Source: Plantactinospora soyae (lineage in GTDB: Bacteria > Actinomycetota > Actinomycetes > Mycobacteriales > Micromonosporaceae). Taken from it: a stretch of 64,000 nucleotides of DNA. Each line of letters opens with the position of its first letter. The first letter of the stretch is position 1. The position numbers and the translations under genes were made by a program. The notes beneath the pieces are model-generated. The model was not told the origin of the DNA and searched no databases. It was given only the letters and a program-made list of their open reading frames with translations. Shown piece by piece: positions 1 to 9,071 of this stretch. The DNA is taken from positions 5,704,001 through 5,768,000 of the forward strand of contig NZ_JADBEB010000001.1 of NCBI RefSeq assembly GCF_014874095.1. Direction: 5' to 3'.

Positions 1-14
1 AGAACGCCGGGCTT

Positions 15-1193
15 GTGGTGGCCAAGGGAATCGTCCGGTACAGCGGCCACGCGCTCCGGGAACAGATCGTCCGGCAGCGGGCCACCGGCCCGGCCGACGT
101 GCCGGTGCGGACCCGGGAGGTCAGCCAGGAATGGCTGACCGCCGTCCTGTGCGAGGGGCACCCCGGGGCGGTGGTCGAGGCGTACGAGCTGGAGGACGTC
201 AGCAGTGGCACGTCGACCCGGTGGCGGGCCACGGTCGCGTACAACGACGCCGGTCACGCCGCCGGTCTGCCCACGGAACTCTTCGCGAAGACGAGTCTGA
301 GCTGGACCCAGCGCCTCCTGCTGGGCATGGCCGACGTACTCACCGGCGAGCCGGGTTTCTACCAGCACATCCGGCCCCACCTGGACATCGAGGCGCCGCA
401 CGGCTACCACGGCGCGGTCGACGCGGCGTCGGGGCGGTCGATCGCGCTGATGGAGGACATCGCGACCACCAGGCAGGTGACCTTCTGCACGCCACAGACC
501 CCGATCTCGCGCGCCGAGATAGAGGACCTGCTCACCGGCATGGCCACCTGGCACGGCAGGTACTGGCAGAGCCCTGAGCTGGACAGGCACCCGTTCCTGC
601 GCAAGCTGCCGGGTACCTTCGTCGGCAACCTCGCCAGGTTCGCCGGCCTGGAGAAGCGGGCCAGGGTCGGGGTGCAGCGGGCCAGGTCGGTGATGCCCGA
701 GGCGATCCTGCCGCGACACGACGATCTCTACCGGGCGCTGTGGCGGTCGCTGGAGCTGGCCGGCCAGGGACCACTGACCTTCCTGCACGGCGACTCGCAC
801 ATCGGCAACGTCTACAAGACCCAGGCCGGCCGGTTGGGATTCTGCGACTGGCAGGTCGTCATGCGCGGCAGCTGGGCGTACGACCTGACGTACACCATCG
901 TGACCGCGCTGGCGGTGGCCGACCGGCGCGAGTGGGAACGCGACCTGCTGGCCTTCTACCTGGAGCGGCTCGCCGCCGCCGGCGGTACGCCACCGGACTT
1001 CGACGCCGCCTGGCTCGCCTACCGGCAACAGACGTTGTGGGCCTACTTCGGCTGGCTGCTCTCCATCGGACGCAGCGCGATCCAACCCAAGTTCCAGCCG
1101 GACTCGATCAGCCTCGGCATGCTGGAGCGCGCCTCCAACGCCATCCTGGACCTGGACACGCTCGGTGCCGTCAACGGCTCAGCCGCCGACTGA
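15..1193 (+). CDS. Aminoglycoside-phosphotransferase/ecdysteroid-kinase-like protein
   Basis: A 392-residue small-molecule kinase-like protein. The catalytic loop of the APH/choline-kinase superfamily is visible as FLHGDSHIGN (His258, Asp260, Asn264), followed by the metal-binding FCDW about 13 residues later. The N-terminal part (ELEDVSSGTSTRWRATVAYN) fits the nucleotide-binding beta lobe. The layout resembles the phosphotransferase families related to ecdysteroid or acyl-CoA-associated kinases rather than true aminoglycoside-resistance enzymes. The substrate is unknown. The start is uncertain: GTG at 15 is the first in-frame start in the window, but the frame is open to the window edge, so the gene may begin upstream. 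Confidence 0.75.
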   Translation: MVAKGIVRYSGHALREQIVRQRATGPADVPVRTREVSQEWLTAVLCEGHPGAVVEAYELEDVSSGTSTRWRATVAYNDAGHAAGLPTELFAKTSLSWTQRLLLGMADVLTGEPGFYQHIRPHLDIEAPHGYHGAVDAASGRSIALMEDIATTRQVTFCTPQTPISRAEIEDLLTGMATWHGRYWQSPELDRHPFLRKLPGTFVGNLARFAGLEKRARVGVQRARSVMPEAILPRHDDLYRALWRSLELAGQGPLTFLHGDSHIGNVYKTQAGRLGFCDWQVVMRGSWAYDLTYTIVTALAVADRREWERDLLAFYLERLAAAGGTPPDFDAAWLAYRQQTLWAYFGWLLSIGRSAIQPKFQPDSISLGMLERASNAILDLDTLGAVNGSAAD

Positions 1194-1301
1194 CCGCCCG
1201 TCCGAGGAGTGCTCCGCGCCAGCCGGCGACGGGACTGCGGACTGGCGGCGCCGGGTGGCAGGATGCGTGGAGCATTCGGGGGGACGGGGAGGTATCGGCG
1301 A

Positions 1302-2651
1302 TTGAGCGCCACCGCGTCGGCTGTGGACACCCGGATCTACCACCGGCCGTCCGGCCTGGCCGGCGACCATCTCGCGCTGGCCACCTCCACGCCTGACCAG
1401 GTCCGGGAGCAGACGTTCTACTCCGGCTTCGTGCGTACGCCCCGGGTGGTCGCCGGTGGGCTCCTCGCGTTGGCCGACATCGCCGCCGCCGACTTCCGCC
1501 AGGCCCGGACCGACCCGTGGCGCGGCCGTGACCCGGTGGTGACCGGCGACGGCGAGCGGCTGCGGTTCGAGGCCCTCTCGATGTGCGGTGGGCTGTACGG
1601 TCGGCTCGACCTGGCCGCCGCCGAACTGGAAAGTGCCGTTACCGGCCGGGGTACGACGAACGTCGACATCAACCCGCCGCTGTACCAGGCGCTGACCAGA
1701 GTCGGTGGTGCCGACCCGCTGCGACTCTCCGTCGGTGCCGACGGCCTCACGGTCGCGACGCTCGACGGCGGCATCGTCGAGAAGAAGGTGCCGCTGCCCA
1801 CCGCCTGGCTGCGCGGGCTGGCCGAGGTGGCGGCGCGGGCGCTGCCGCTGGATCCGCGGCTGGAGATCCCGGCGGGCCGGGCCGTGGCGCTGCTCGCGGA
1901 GATGTCGGCGCGCTCGGGCCGACGGGTCCGCTGGCTGCTCCCCGCCGGCTCGGCGGTACGGGCCACCGCCGGTCCGGCACCCGGCGCCGTCTGCGTGGCC
2001 GACGGCTTCCGGTTGGCGGTACTGCGGCCACTGCTGCCCCTGGCCCGCACCGTGGCGCTCTACGCGCCGCCGGTCTCCGGCGCACCCGCCCAGGTCAGCG
2101 GCTGGGTGCTCGACCTCGGCACGGCCCGGTTCACGCTGCTGGTCTCGACCGGCGCCCGCGACGGCTTCGCCGGTGACGGCCAACTGCTGACCGACCTCGC
2201 GGCGGAGACCGCCGACGCGGACGCCGAGGCGCTGAGCGCGCTGCTCGCCACGGACCCGGTCGTCGAGCGTGCGTCGGTCGCGGCCCGTACCGGCTGGGAT
2301 CCCGCCCGGGTCACCTCGGCGCTCGCCGCGCTGGCCACGGCCGGGCAGGTCGGCTACGACGTCGCCGAGGCCTCGCCGTTCCACCGCCCGCTGCCCTACC
2401 GGGCCGACGTCGTCGCGGCGCTGCATCCCCGGCTGGCGGCGGCACGGGTGCTCGCCGACGCCGGCCGGCTGGTGCGAACGGCCGCCGGGATCGAGGTCAC
2501 CTCGGGGGACAACACCTACCTGGTACACCGACGCGGCGGCGAGTTCGCCTGCACCTGCGCCTGGTGGGCCGACCATCAGGGCCGGCGCGGGCCGTGCAAG
2601 CACGTCGTGGCCGCCGTCATCATCGAGCAGCCGGGGCGCTCGGATGGATGA
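1302..2651 (+). CDS. SWIM zinc-finger protein
   Basis: A 449-residue cytoplasmic protein whose last 40 residues carry a SWIM zinc finger (CxC...CxH, seen as CTCAWW...GPCKHVV). SWIM fingers bind DNA or protein partners. The rest is a long Ala/Leu-rich alpha/beta region without a motif I recognise. I chose TTG at 1302, which has GGGGAGG about 9 nt upstream; in-frame starts at 1209 and 1263 have weaker contexts and would add Arg/Gly-rich residues. It overlaps the next gene by 8 nt, so the two are probably translationally coupled and work together. In actinobacteria such SWIM genes commonly sit beside large helical partner proteins or MoxR/VWA ATPase modules, which are not seen here. Confidence 0.75.
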   Translation: MSATASAVDTRIYHRPSGLAGDHLALATSTPDQVREQTFYSGFVRTPRVVAGGLLALADIAAADFRQARTDPWRGRDPVVTGDGERLRFEALSMCGGLYGRLDLAAAELESAVTGRGTTNVDINPPLYQALTRVGGADPLRLSVGADGLTVATLDGGIVEKKVPLPTAWLRGLAEVAARALPLDPRLEIPAGRAVALLAEMSARSGRRVRWLLPAGSAVRATAGPAPGAVCVADGFRLAVLRPLLPLARTVALYAPPVSGAPAQVSGWVLDLGTARFTLLVSTGARDGFAGDGQLLTDLAAETADADAEALSALLATDPVVERASVAARTGWDPARVTSALAALATAGQVGYDVAEASPFHRPLPYRADVVAALHPRLAAARVLADAGRLVRTAAGIEVTSGDNTYLVHRRGGEFACTCAWWADHQGRRGPCKHVVAAVIIEQPGRSDG

Positions 2652-5325
2652 CCTGTGGACCGAGGTCCGCGCGAGGATCGACGCCGCCGCCGTCGAGGCG
2701 ATCGCCGACGTGCTCGCCGGGCTGGCCGACGGAGACCGGACCGCCCTGGTGGCGCACCTCGACGGGTACGCCCCGGCGCACGCCGAACCGGAACCCGTGG
2801 TCCTGCCGCCGCTGGAGCCGGAACCGCTGCCCGACCTCCCGACGTCCGGGTTCTTCGCCGTGGGCTTCGTGGCGTACGGCAACGAAGAGCTTCCCACCGA
2901 TCTGCAGGGCATCCGCGAGCATGCCGCGCGGCAGCGCACCCGGCAACGGGAGAACCAGCGCAGGTGGGAGCTGCGGCGGCTGGAGGACGAGGCGCGGCAG
3001 GCCGCCCGGGCGCTGAACGCCTCGCGGTGGGCCGCTGCCGGGTTCGCCCTCGTCGCCTGCACGGCGAAGGCACCCGACGCGGTCAAACTGCTGCACCGCC
3101 CGTGGAGCGCGGGACCGGCGCCGCGGGTGTCGCCCGAGATGGTGTCCGCCCTGCTGCGGGTGCGCGGGACCGCCTGGTGCAGCACACTCGCCCGGGGACT
3201 GCTGCGCCGCACCCGGCCACGTACCCAGGTCGTTCCGTGGGCGTTCACCGAGGCGCTGCTGCGGGCGGTACGGGCGGACGTGCCGGACACGCCCGCCGCC
3301 GCCGCGCAGTACGTGGCGCTCTACCGTGGGCGACCGCTCGCACCGGTGCTCGCTGCCGATCCGTGGTTCGACCACATGCTGCTGACGTACGTGTTCGACG
3401 ACGACGGCGTAGCGAACGCGTTCGCCACCGGTGTGGCGTCCCGGGACTGGTCGACGGCGCTGCTGGAGTTGGCCGGTACGGGCCGCGTCGACCGTCACCT
3501 GCTTCTCGCGGGCTGCCTGCGCCGGCTGCGTACGGGCGGACGTCAACGTGTCGTGCAGTCCTACCTCGCACTGGCCGTTGAGCTCGCGGCGACGGCGGAG
3601 GAGCTGGCCGGGTACGCGCAGGAACTGATCGGTCTGCTGACGGCGCCGATGTCCACCGTCGCCGGGTTCGCCTACAGCTGCCTGCAAACGGTGCACCGGA
3701 GGGCGGAACTCGGTCCGGTGTCCCTGGCCGAGATGACCGGGAACATGCTCTGCCGGCCGGAGAAGAAGCTGGTGCGCGCGCACCTCGGCTGGCTACGGGC
3801 GATGCCGCTCGACGAACTGGTCGAAGGGCTCGTCGTCGGACTGCACCACCCGGTGCCCGAGCTCGCCGAACGCACCCTCGACCTCGTCGAATCACGGCTG
3901 GCGGAGCTGTCCGGGACGACCCGGAAAAGGCTGGCGGCCGAGGTGCCGTCCCTCGACGGCGCGGTGGGGCAGCGACTCGCGGCGGCGCTCGGTACGGCCG
4001 CGCCGGCGGCGGCACCCGTACCGGTCCTGGCCGCCGTGGAGCTGCCCACGGAGATGCCACCGCCGCTCGACCTCGGCGCGCTCGCCGGTGAGCTGAGCGT
4101 CCTGCTCCGCAACGGCGACACCGACCCGATCCGGCACGAGGCCGCCCTCGACGGGCTGGTCCGGGCCGCGCGCGGCGACCGGGAACTCGCCGCTCGCGTG
4201 CTGGAGCCACTGATCACCCACGAGTTCGGGTACTGGCCGGCGTTGATCGCCGCCACCTTCGGCGGGTCCGCGGGCCACCCCGGCCGGCAGGTCACCCGCG
4301 CGGACACGCCGCTGAGCCTGTTCGTCAGGGGTCGATCCCTCGAACTGATCCCCCGTCTGATCTACCAGCCGCCGCCCGGGTTGCTGGCCACCCCGGCCAC
4401 CCTCGCCGGTCACGTCGATCCGGCGCGGGTGCTGGGTCTCCTACAGCAGGCCGACCGCGACCGCTGGCAGCCTGCCGCCGGTGACCTGACCCAGGCCCTC
4501 CTGCGGCTTCCCCGCGAGGTCGACCCGGCCGTGCACACCGCCGCCGCGCGCCTGGGCTCACCGGCCGGCCGCCGGTTCGCCGCCTGGCTGGCCGACGGCG
4601 TCACCGAACCGCGTACCTGGATCGAGGAGGTCGAGGGGACCACCTCCCGCCCCGGCCGGCGGGTCGCGATGGTCGATCCGGCGGGGCTGCCGGCCGAAGT
4701 CGGCGACGCCCGGACCGCTGCCGACCGTTCGGCGTCCACCTGGCAGATGCCCGCGCTGGCGCTCTGGCCGATGATCACCCCGGCGCACCGGGAGGTCGCC
4801 GCCGCGCACCTGCAACCGTTCGTCGCCGCTGCGGTGGACCGTCAGGACCCCGGTACCGGCTTCCTGACCGGCCTCGCCGCCGCAGACGGCCCGGTCGGAC
4901 CCGCGACGGCGCTGACCATGGTGTACGCCCTGGCGAACCGCCGGGAGAGCGTCCGGCTGGCGGCCGGCGACGCGCTCACCCGGTTCGCCGCCCGCCCCGG
5001 CTGGGACGGCAGCGGCATCGGCGTGGAACTCGGCATCCTGGCCGGCTCCGACCGCATCGTCCTGCAACGCACCCTCCAGCCCCTGACCGAGGCGCTCAGG
5101 GCCGGCGCCCACCACGCGGTCTGGCAGATCGCCTCGGCGGCGCTGCCCGGCCTGCTGGCCGCCAAACCCCGCCCGGGGCTGCCCGAGCTGCTCACGCTCG
5201 CCGCTGACGCCGCTCGGACCGGCCGGCACACCGCAGAGCCGCCGGGGCTCGCCGCGCTCACCGGCAAGCCGGGCCGCAGCCAACTCGCCACCGCCGCCCG
5301 CAAGCTCGCCGAGGCCCTCCGATAG
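2644..5325 (+). CDS. Large helical-repeat protein coupled to the SWIM protein (DUF6493-like)
   Basis: An 893-residue cytoplasmic protein with no signal peptide or membrane segment. It is dominated by Leu/Ala/Arg-rich amphipathic helices consistent with a HEAT/ARM-type solenoid (for example VEGLVVGLHHPVPELAERTL and LVESRLAELSG). The ATG at 2644 lies inside the last codons of the SWIM gene (8-nt overlap); the frame continues upstream, but only as the antisense-like shadow of that gene. From memory it resembles the DUF6493 proteins that follow SWIM genes in actinomycetes. No function is established, and a scaffold role is only an inference. It meets the next gene tail to tail with 12 nt between the stops. 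Confidence 0.7.
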   Translation: MDDLWTEVRARIDAAAVEAIADVLAGLADGDRTALVAHLDGYAPAHAEPEPVVLPPLEPEPLPDLPTSGFFAVGFVAYGNEELPTDLQGIREHAARQRTRQRENQRRWELRRLEDEARQAARALNASRWAAAGFALVACTAKAPDAVKLLHRPWSAGPAPRVSPEMVSALLRVRGTAWCSTLARGLLRRTRPRTQVVPWAFTEALLRAVRADVPDTPAAAAQYVALYRGRPLAPVLAADPWFDHMLLTYVFDDDGVANAFATGVASRDWSTALLELAGTGRVDRHLLLAGCLRRLRTGGRQRVVQSYLALAVELAATAEELAGYAQELIGLLTAPMSTVAGFAYSCLQTVHRRAELGPVSLAEMTGNMLCRPEKKLVRAHLGWLRAMPLDELVEGLVVGLHHPVPELAERTLDLVESRLAELSGTTRKRLAAEVPSLDGAVGQRLAAALGTAAPAAAPVPVLAAVELPTEMPPPLDLGALAGELSVLLRNGDTDPIRHEAALDGLVRAARGDRELAARVLEPLITHEFGYWPALIAATFGGSAGHPGRQVTRADTPLSLFVRGRSLELIPRLIYQPPPGLLATPATLAGHVDPARVLGLLQQADRDRWQPAAGDLTQALLRLPREVDPAVHTAAARLGSPAGRRFAAWLADGVTEPRTWIEEVEGTTSRPGRRVAMVDPAGLPAEVGDARTAADRSASTWQMPALALWPMITPAHREVAAAHLQPFVAAAVDRQDPGTGFLTGLAAADGPVGPATALTMVYALANRRESVRLAAGDALTRFAARPGWDGSGIGVELGILAGSDRIVLQRTLQPLTEALRAGAHHAVWQIASAALPGLLAAKPRPGLPELLTLAADAARTGRHTAEPPGLAALTGKPGRSQLATAARKLAEALR

Positions 5326-5337
5326 TCGGTTACGACA

Positions 5338-6117
5338 CTAGCGGGAGCGGGCCGACCGCAGCAGCCATTGCTCGGGGTCCTGACCGCCGACGACACCGAG
5401 GTACTTGCTCGCGGGCGCGACCCCGGCGAGGCGGCGCAGTTCCGGGGTGAGGCTCAGGAGCTGTTCGACTCCGGTGGCGAGGGTGTGGTTGTCGGCGGGT
5501 CGTAGCCACGGCAGGACGTGTTCGCAGATAAGTGCGCGGCGGGTTGCCCGGCTGCGATTGTGGCCGGCGGCATGCCACAGCCGGCCGCTGTAGACCACGG
5601 CGCTTCCGGCGGACATCACGACGGGTACCAGTTCGGGTGGCTGTGGGCGCCGGCCGGCGGGCCACCGGTGACTGCCGGGAGCGATCATGGTTGCGCCGTT
5701 CTCCGCGGTGAAGTCGTCGAGGGCCCAGATGACGTTGGTCTCTGCCTCGACGTCCTGGGGGAGGGGGTAGACACCCGCGTCGAAGTGCAGCGCCTGGGCT
5801 CCCTGGCCCGGATCGACCGCGGAGAGGAAGAGCATGCCGAACTGGTGGACCTCGCCCAGGCGCGCCGTGACGAGGCGACGTACCTGGGGGTGGGTCAGCA
5901 GGGATTCGAAGGCACCGAGGCGGCCGAGCAGGGAGTACACCCGCCTGGTCCGGCGTCCGTCGAAGTCGTTGTCGCTCCAGCCGACACCGTCCAGAAGGTT
6001 GTCCGCGTGCTGGACGACGGCAGCCAGTTGCTGGTCGGACAGCAGCGCGGGCAGCACGACGAAGCCGTTCTCCCGCAGTGTCGCGGAGGTCTGGTCGATG
6101 TCGGAGTTCTCGGCCAT
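5338..6117 (-). CDS. Phytanoyl-CoA dioxygenase (PhyH) family oxygenase
   Basis: A 259-residue non-haem Fe(II)/2-oxoglutarate-dependent dioxygenase. The facial triad is visible: H-x-D in ALHFDAGVYP and the distal His in SGRLWHAAGHN, followed by an Arg-rich stretch (RATRRAL) expected to hold 2-oxoglutarate. The N-terminus (LRENGFVVLPALLSDQQLAAV) is the typical PhyH opening. ATG at 6117 is preferred, with AGGATCC upstream; an in-frame GTG at 6141 would add eight residues. The substrate is unknown: family members hydroxylate fatty acids, amino acids, ectoine and secondary metabolites. The gene stands alone, between a convergent gene and a strong palindromic terminator. Confidence 0.8.
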   Translation of the reverse strand: MAENSDIDQTSATLRENGFVVLPALLSDQQLAAVVQHADNLLDGVGWSDNDFDGRRTRRVYSLLGRLGAFESLLTHPQVRRLVTARLGEVHQFGMLFLSAVDPGQGAQALHFDAGVYPLPQDVEAETNVIWALDDFTAENGATMIAPGSHRWPAGRRPQPPELVPVVMSAGSAVVYSGRLWHAAGHNRSRATRRALICEHVLPWLRPADNHTLATGVEQLLSLTPELRRLAGVAPASKYLGVVGGQDPEQWLLRSARSR

Positions 6118-6304
6118 AGCCTGGGATCCTAATACCGCCACGGGCGGCTGCGGCCGTCGATCCGGACCGGGCCCGAGTCCACCATGGATGGCTGTCCGGT
6201 GGGTTGGTCACCGGTGAGCGGCGGGCCCGTTCTGCCGTACGGCCTGGCGCGGGGACGCGGAACGGGGGTGGCGCCGATCGGCGCCACCCCCGTCGCAGCT
6301 GCTG
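6118..6304. other. Intergenic region upstream of the dioxygenase gene
   Basis: This 187-bp gap lies between two minus-strand genes. It contains the 32-bp palindrome (6262-6293) that ends the LPMO gene and a looser inverted repeat, CCGGTG-7 nt-CACCGG (6196-6214), that could be an operator for the dioxygenase gene. I see no other structure. Confidence 0.4.
6262..6293. terminator. Perfect 32-bp palindrome, terminator of the LPMO gene
   Basis: Two 14-nt arms (ACGGGGGTGGCGCC and its exact complement) flank a GATC centre, itself palindromic, so the whole 32 bp is self-complementary. It begins 11 bp beyond the stop codon of the minus-strand LPMO gene. There is no T-tract, as is common for actinomycete terminators. 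Confidence 0.7.
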
Positions 6305-7369
6305 CTACCTGGCCGTACAGGTCAGGGTCGGCGCGGTGTTCGTGCCGGTCCAGGAACCGTTGAACCCGAAGCTGGTGCTGCCGTTGGCGCTCAACGCCCC
6401 GTTGTGACTGACGTTCGCGGCGGTTATCGACGACCCGCTCGAGGTTACCGTCGCGTTCCACGAACTGGTGATGCTCTGGCCGTTCGCCCAGGTCCAGCGC
6501 ACCGTCCAGCCGGCGATGGCGGCGGTGCCGGCCCGGACCGTGACCGTGGCGCCGAAGCCGCCGGTCCACTCGCTCGTCTTGGCGTAGGTCGCGCTACAGC
6601 CGCCGTTGCCGGTGGGTGGGGTGGTCGGCGGGGTGGTCGGCGGAACGGTTGGCGGCGGGGTCGTCGGCGGGGTGGTCGGCGGGTTGGTCGGGTCGGTGCC
6701 ACCGCCGCCGAAGGTCACGTCACTGCACAGGTAGTACGGCTGGTCGAGGTGGCTCGCCTGCCAGATCGTGTAAACGACGTGCCGTCCGGTGCGGCTGCCC
6801 GCGTTCACCTGGGCCTCGTACAGCCCGGTGGTCGGGTAGCTGCCGGTGCGCAGCACCAGGTCCAGACTGCCCCAGGTGAGCGGCTGGGTGGCCGGATTGA
6901 AGCCCTGCTTGGTGATGTAGATCAGCATGTAGTCGGCACCGTGCCGGGCACCGTCGGTCAGCGTGAGGGTGAAGTTGTTCGGCATCGGCTTCGCGACCCA
7001 TGCCCCGACCGTGTCGAGCGAGGCGTACAGCCCGCCCTGGGTACGACCACCGCTGCAGAGCTGGCCGTCCGGCACGGCGGCCTGGTGGTTCCCGCCGACG
7101 TTCTCCCGGTACAGGCCGTTCCAGTTCCACATCGTGTTCGGGTTGGCCTGCCAGGCCTGGGCACACATCGGGTCGGTCTGCGCCATGTTGGGGTTGAGGT
7201 GGTCGTCACCCCAGCGGTCCCAGCAACCGTAGTTCCGGGACGGCGGGTTGGTGACGGAGCCGTGTGCCGAGGCCGGCTCGGGCTGGTTGACGACCACCAT
7301 CGTGAGTCCGCTGACGAGGACGGCGACCGCACCGATCACCAGACGACGGGCTGTTCGTGAGACTTTCAT
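6305..7369 (-). CDS. Secreted AA10 lytic polysaccharide monooxygenase with CBM2
   Basis: A 354-residue copper LPMO. The signal peptide (RTARRLVIGAVAVLVSGL) is cut after PASA to expose His36 (HGSVTNPPSRNYGCW), the first ligand of the copper histidine brace; the second brace His is probably in ARHGADYMLIY. The catalytic domain (36-225) closely follows the cellulose/chitin-active streptomycete type (WNWNGLYR, VPDGQLCSGGRT, YTIWQASHLDQ). A Pro/Thr linker and a CBM2 cellulose-binding domain (CSATYAKTSEWTGGFGA to the end) follow. The product oxidatively cleaves crystalline cellulose or chitin outside the cell. ATG at 7369 has GGAG upstream; a longer in-frame reading to 7474 lacks a ribosome site and would bury the signal peptide. 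Confidence 0.93.
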   Translation of the reverse strand: MKVSRTARRLVIGAVAVLVSGLTMVVVNQPEPASAHGSVTNPPSRNYGCWDRWGDDHLNPNMAQTDPMCAQAWQANPNTMWNWNGLYRENVGGNHQAAVPDGQLCSGGRTQGGLYASLDTVGAWVAKPMPNNFTLTLTDGARHGADYMLIYITKQGFNPATQPLTWGSLDLVLRTGSYPTTGLYEAQVNAGSRTGRHVVYTIWQASHLDQPYYLCSDVTFGGGGTDPTNPPTTPPTTPPPTVPPTTPPTTPPTGNGGCSATYAKTSEWTGGFGATVTVRAGTAAIAGWTVRWTWANGQSITSSWNATVTSSGSSITAANVSHNGALSANGSTSFGFNGSWTGTNTAPTLTCTAR

Positions 7370-7581
7370 CAAAGCTCCAGCGTTTCGCCGACGCGTGTGT
7401 CGCTCGACAGGATGCCCGAGCCCGCGAGGAGACGCGCCGATCAACATGAAGGACCCCGGAAGCGCAGGTGACACGGCTGTGTCGCCCGCGGTGGCTTGGT
7501 GGCTCCCGCGATGATGCTACTCAGTTACATAGACACGCGCGAATCCGCTTTTCCGGTGAGGTCTGCGGGACGGGCCGTCGA

Positions 7582-9024
7582 CTACGGCATCACCCGGCAC
7601 AGTGCGTCGAGCGCGCCCGCCCACGCGCTGTCCGGGGGAGCGGCGTAGTTGACCACCAGCGCATCCTGCTCCGGCAACCGCCAGCCGGCGTCCGGCACCT
7701 CGTAGCGGAACTGCGCCATCCCGCGCACCGCCAGGCCTTGCCGGGCCGCCGCCTCGACGACCGGGCGCTCGGTCCCGGGTGGAAGTTCGAGGACCACCTG
7801 CAATCCGGCGGCCAGGCCGGTCACCCGGATGCCGGGGGCCCGCTCTGCCAGGGCCGTGACCAGTTGGTCGCGGCGGCGCCGGTAGCGCAGCCGCATCGCG
7901 CGCAGATGACGCTCGTACGCGCCCGACGTGATGAACTCCGCGAGCGTCAGTTGCTCCAACGCGCTCGACCAGTCGACGGGCCCCTTGGCCGCCACGATCT
8001 CCGGAACCAGTTCCGCCGGCAGCACCATCCAGGCGAGCCGCAGCCCCGGTGCCAGCGACTTGCTCACGGTGCCGAAGTAGACCACCCGCTCCGGGTCGAG
8101 TCCCTGCAGAGCGCCCACCGGCTGACGGTCGTACCGGAACTCCCCGTCGTAGTCGTCCTCCAGGATCAGGCCGCCGGTGGCGCGGGCCCAGTCGACGGCC
8201 GCCGCGCGCCGGTCCGGGTGCAGTGCGACCCCGGTCGGGTACTGGTGCGCCGGTGTCATCAGCACCGCACAGGTCCCGCGCAATCGCGCCAGTTCGTCGG
8301 TGCGCGCGCCACACTCGTCCACGTAGAGGGGCGGGGTGCTCAGGCCGGCGCCGTTCAGCAGTTCGCGGTAGACGGCGAAGCCGTACGACTCGACAGCCAC
8401 CGTCCGTACCCGACGGGCCCGCAGTACCTGTGCCATCAGCGTCAGGCCGTGGTGGAAGCCGGAGCAGATGACGACCCGCTCCGGTGTCGCGTACACCCCA
8501 CGGGCCCGTGCCAGATAGTCCGCGAGGGCGGTACGGAGTTCCATCCGGCCGACGGGATCGCCGTAGCCGAAGGCGTCGTGCGGTGCGGAGGTCAGCGCGC
8601 GGCGGGCGGCGCTGAGCCACTGCGCGCGGGGAAACTCCGCCAGGTCCGGTGTACCCGGCAGCAGGCCGTACCTGGGAGGGCGCCGGGTCGGCTCGGTCGG
8701 GGGAGCGGCGGGCGCGGCCGTACGCGGCTCGGCCCGCCTGGCCACCCGGGTCCCGGAGCCCTGTTGGGCGGTGAGCCAGCCCTCGGCGATCAGTTCGGCG
8801 TAGGCGTCGGCCACGGTGTTCCGGGCGATGCCAAGATCGGTGGCGAGCGAGCGGGACGACGGCAGTCGGGTGCCGGGCACAAGACGCCCGGTGCGGACGG
8901 CGTCCCGCAGGGCGTCCATCAGCCCGGCGCGCAGCCCGGGCGCGTCCAGATCCAGTTCCAGATGCAGGTCGGAACCGGACCCGGAAGGCGGGTCGGGCGT
9001 CGAATTGGCCCACGAATCCGTCAT
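7582..9024 (-). CDS. MocR/PdxR-type GntR regulator with aminotransferase domain
   Basis: A 480-residue one-component regulator: a GntR winged helix (about 20-95; LVPGTRLPSSRSLATDLGIARNTVADAYAEL), a Pro/Ala linker, and a fold-type-I aminotransferase domain (about 125-475). The PLP Schiff-base lysine is Lys322 in VSKSLAPGLRL, and the PLP-binding Asp lies in ILEDDYDGEFR. MocR proteins sense PLP or amino-compound adducts and often control a divergent gene. Here the neighbour starts only 47 bp away and the gap holds a 15-bp-spaced direct repeat, so this protein probably regulates the AhpD-like operon. ATG at 9024 starts just before the conserved N-terminus. Confidence 0.88.
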   Translation of the reverse strand: MTDSWANSTPDPPSGSGSDLHLELDLDAPGLRAGLMDALRDAVRTGRLVPGTRLPSSRSLATDLGIARNTVADAYAELIAEGWLTAQQGSGTRVARRAEPRTAAPAAPPTEPTRRPPRYGLLPGTPDLAEFPRAQWLSAARRALTSAPHDAFGYGDPVGRMELRTALADYLARARGVYATPERVVICSGFHHGLTLMAQVLRARRVRTVAVESYGFAVYRELLNGAGLSTPPLYVDECGARTDELARLRGTCAVLMTPAHQYPTGVALHPDRRAAAVDWARATGGLILEDDYDGEFRYDRQPVGALQGLDPERVVYFGTVSKSLAPGLRLAWMVLPAELVPEIVAAKGPVDWSSALEQLTLAEFITSGAYERHLRAMRLRYRRRRDQLVTALAERAPGIRVTGLAAGLQVVLELPPGTERPVVEAAARQGLAVRGMAQFRYEVPDAGWRLPEQDALVVNYAAPPDSAWAGALDALCRVMP

Positions 9025-9027
9025 AGA

Positions 9028-9051
9028 AGTGGACCATACCTCAGTGCCACC
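9028..9051. promoter_or_regulatory. Candidate MocR operator: AGTG-type direct repeat
   Basis: AGTGGACCA starts at 9028 and the related AGTGCCACC at 9043, a 15-bp-phased direct repeat in the 47-bp gap between the MocR gene and the AhpD-like gene. MocR regulators are known to use directly repeated half-sites. Assigning this site is inference. Confidence 0.4.
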
Positions 9052-9058
9052 TGGGGCG

Positions 9059-9071
9059 TAGCCTTGCCGGG
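9059..9071 (+). promoter_or_regulatory. Candidate leaderless -10 box TAGCCT
   Basis: TAGCCT (9059-9064) lies 7 nt before the ATG at 9072, and no Shine-Dalgarno sequence is present. This is the spacing of actinobacterial leaderless promoters. The direct repeat at 9028-9051 would cover the -35 region. Confidence 0.4.

Noticed and set aside
7370-7581. CebR-type cellulose-response operator upstream of the LPMO
   Set aside because: I looked for the TGGGAGCGCTCCCA palindrome; only an isolated GGGAGC half is present.
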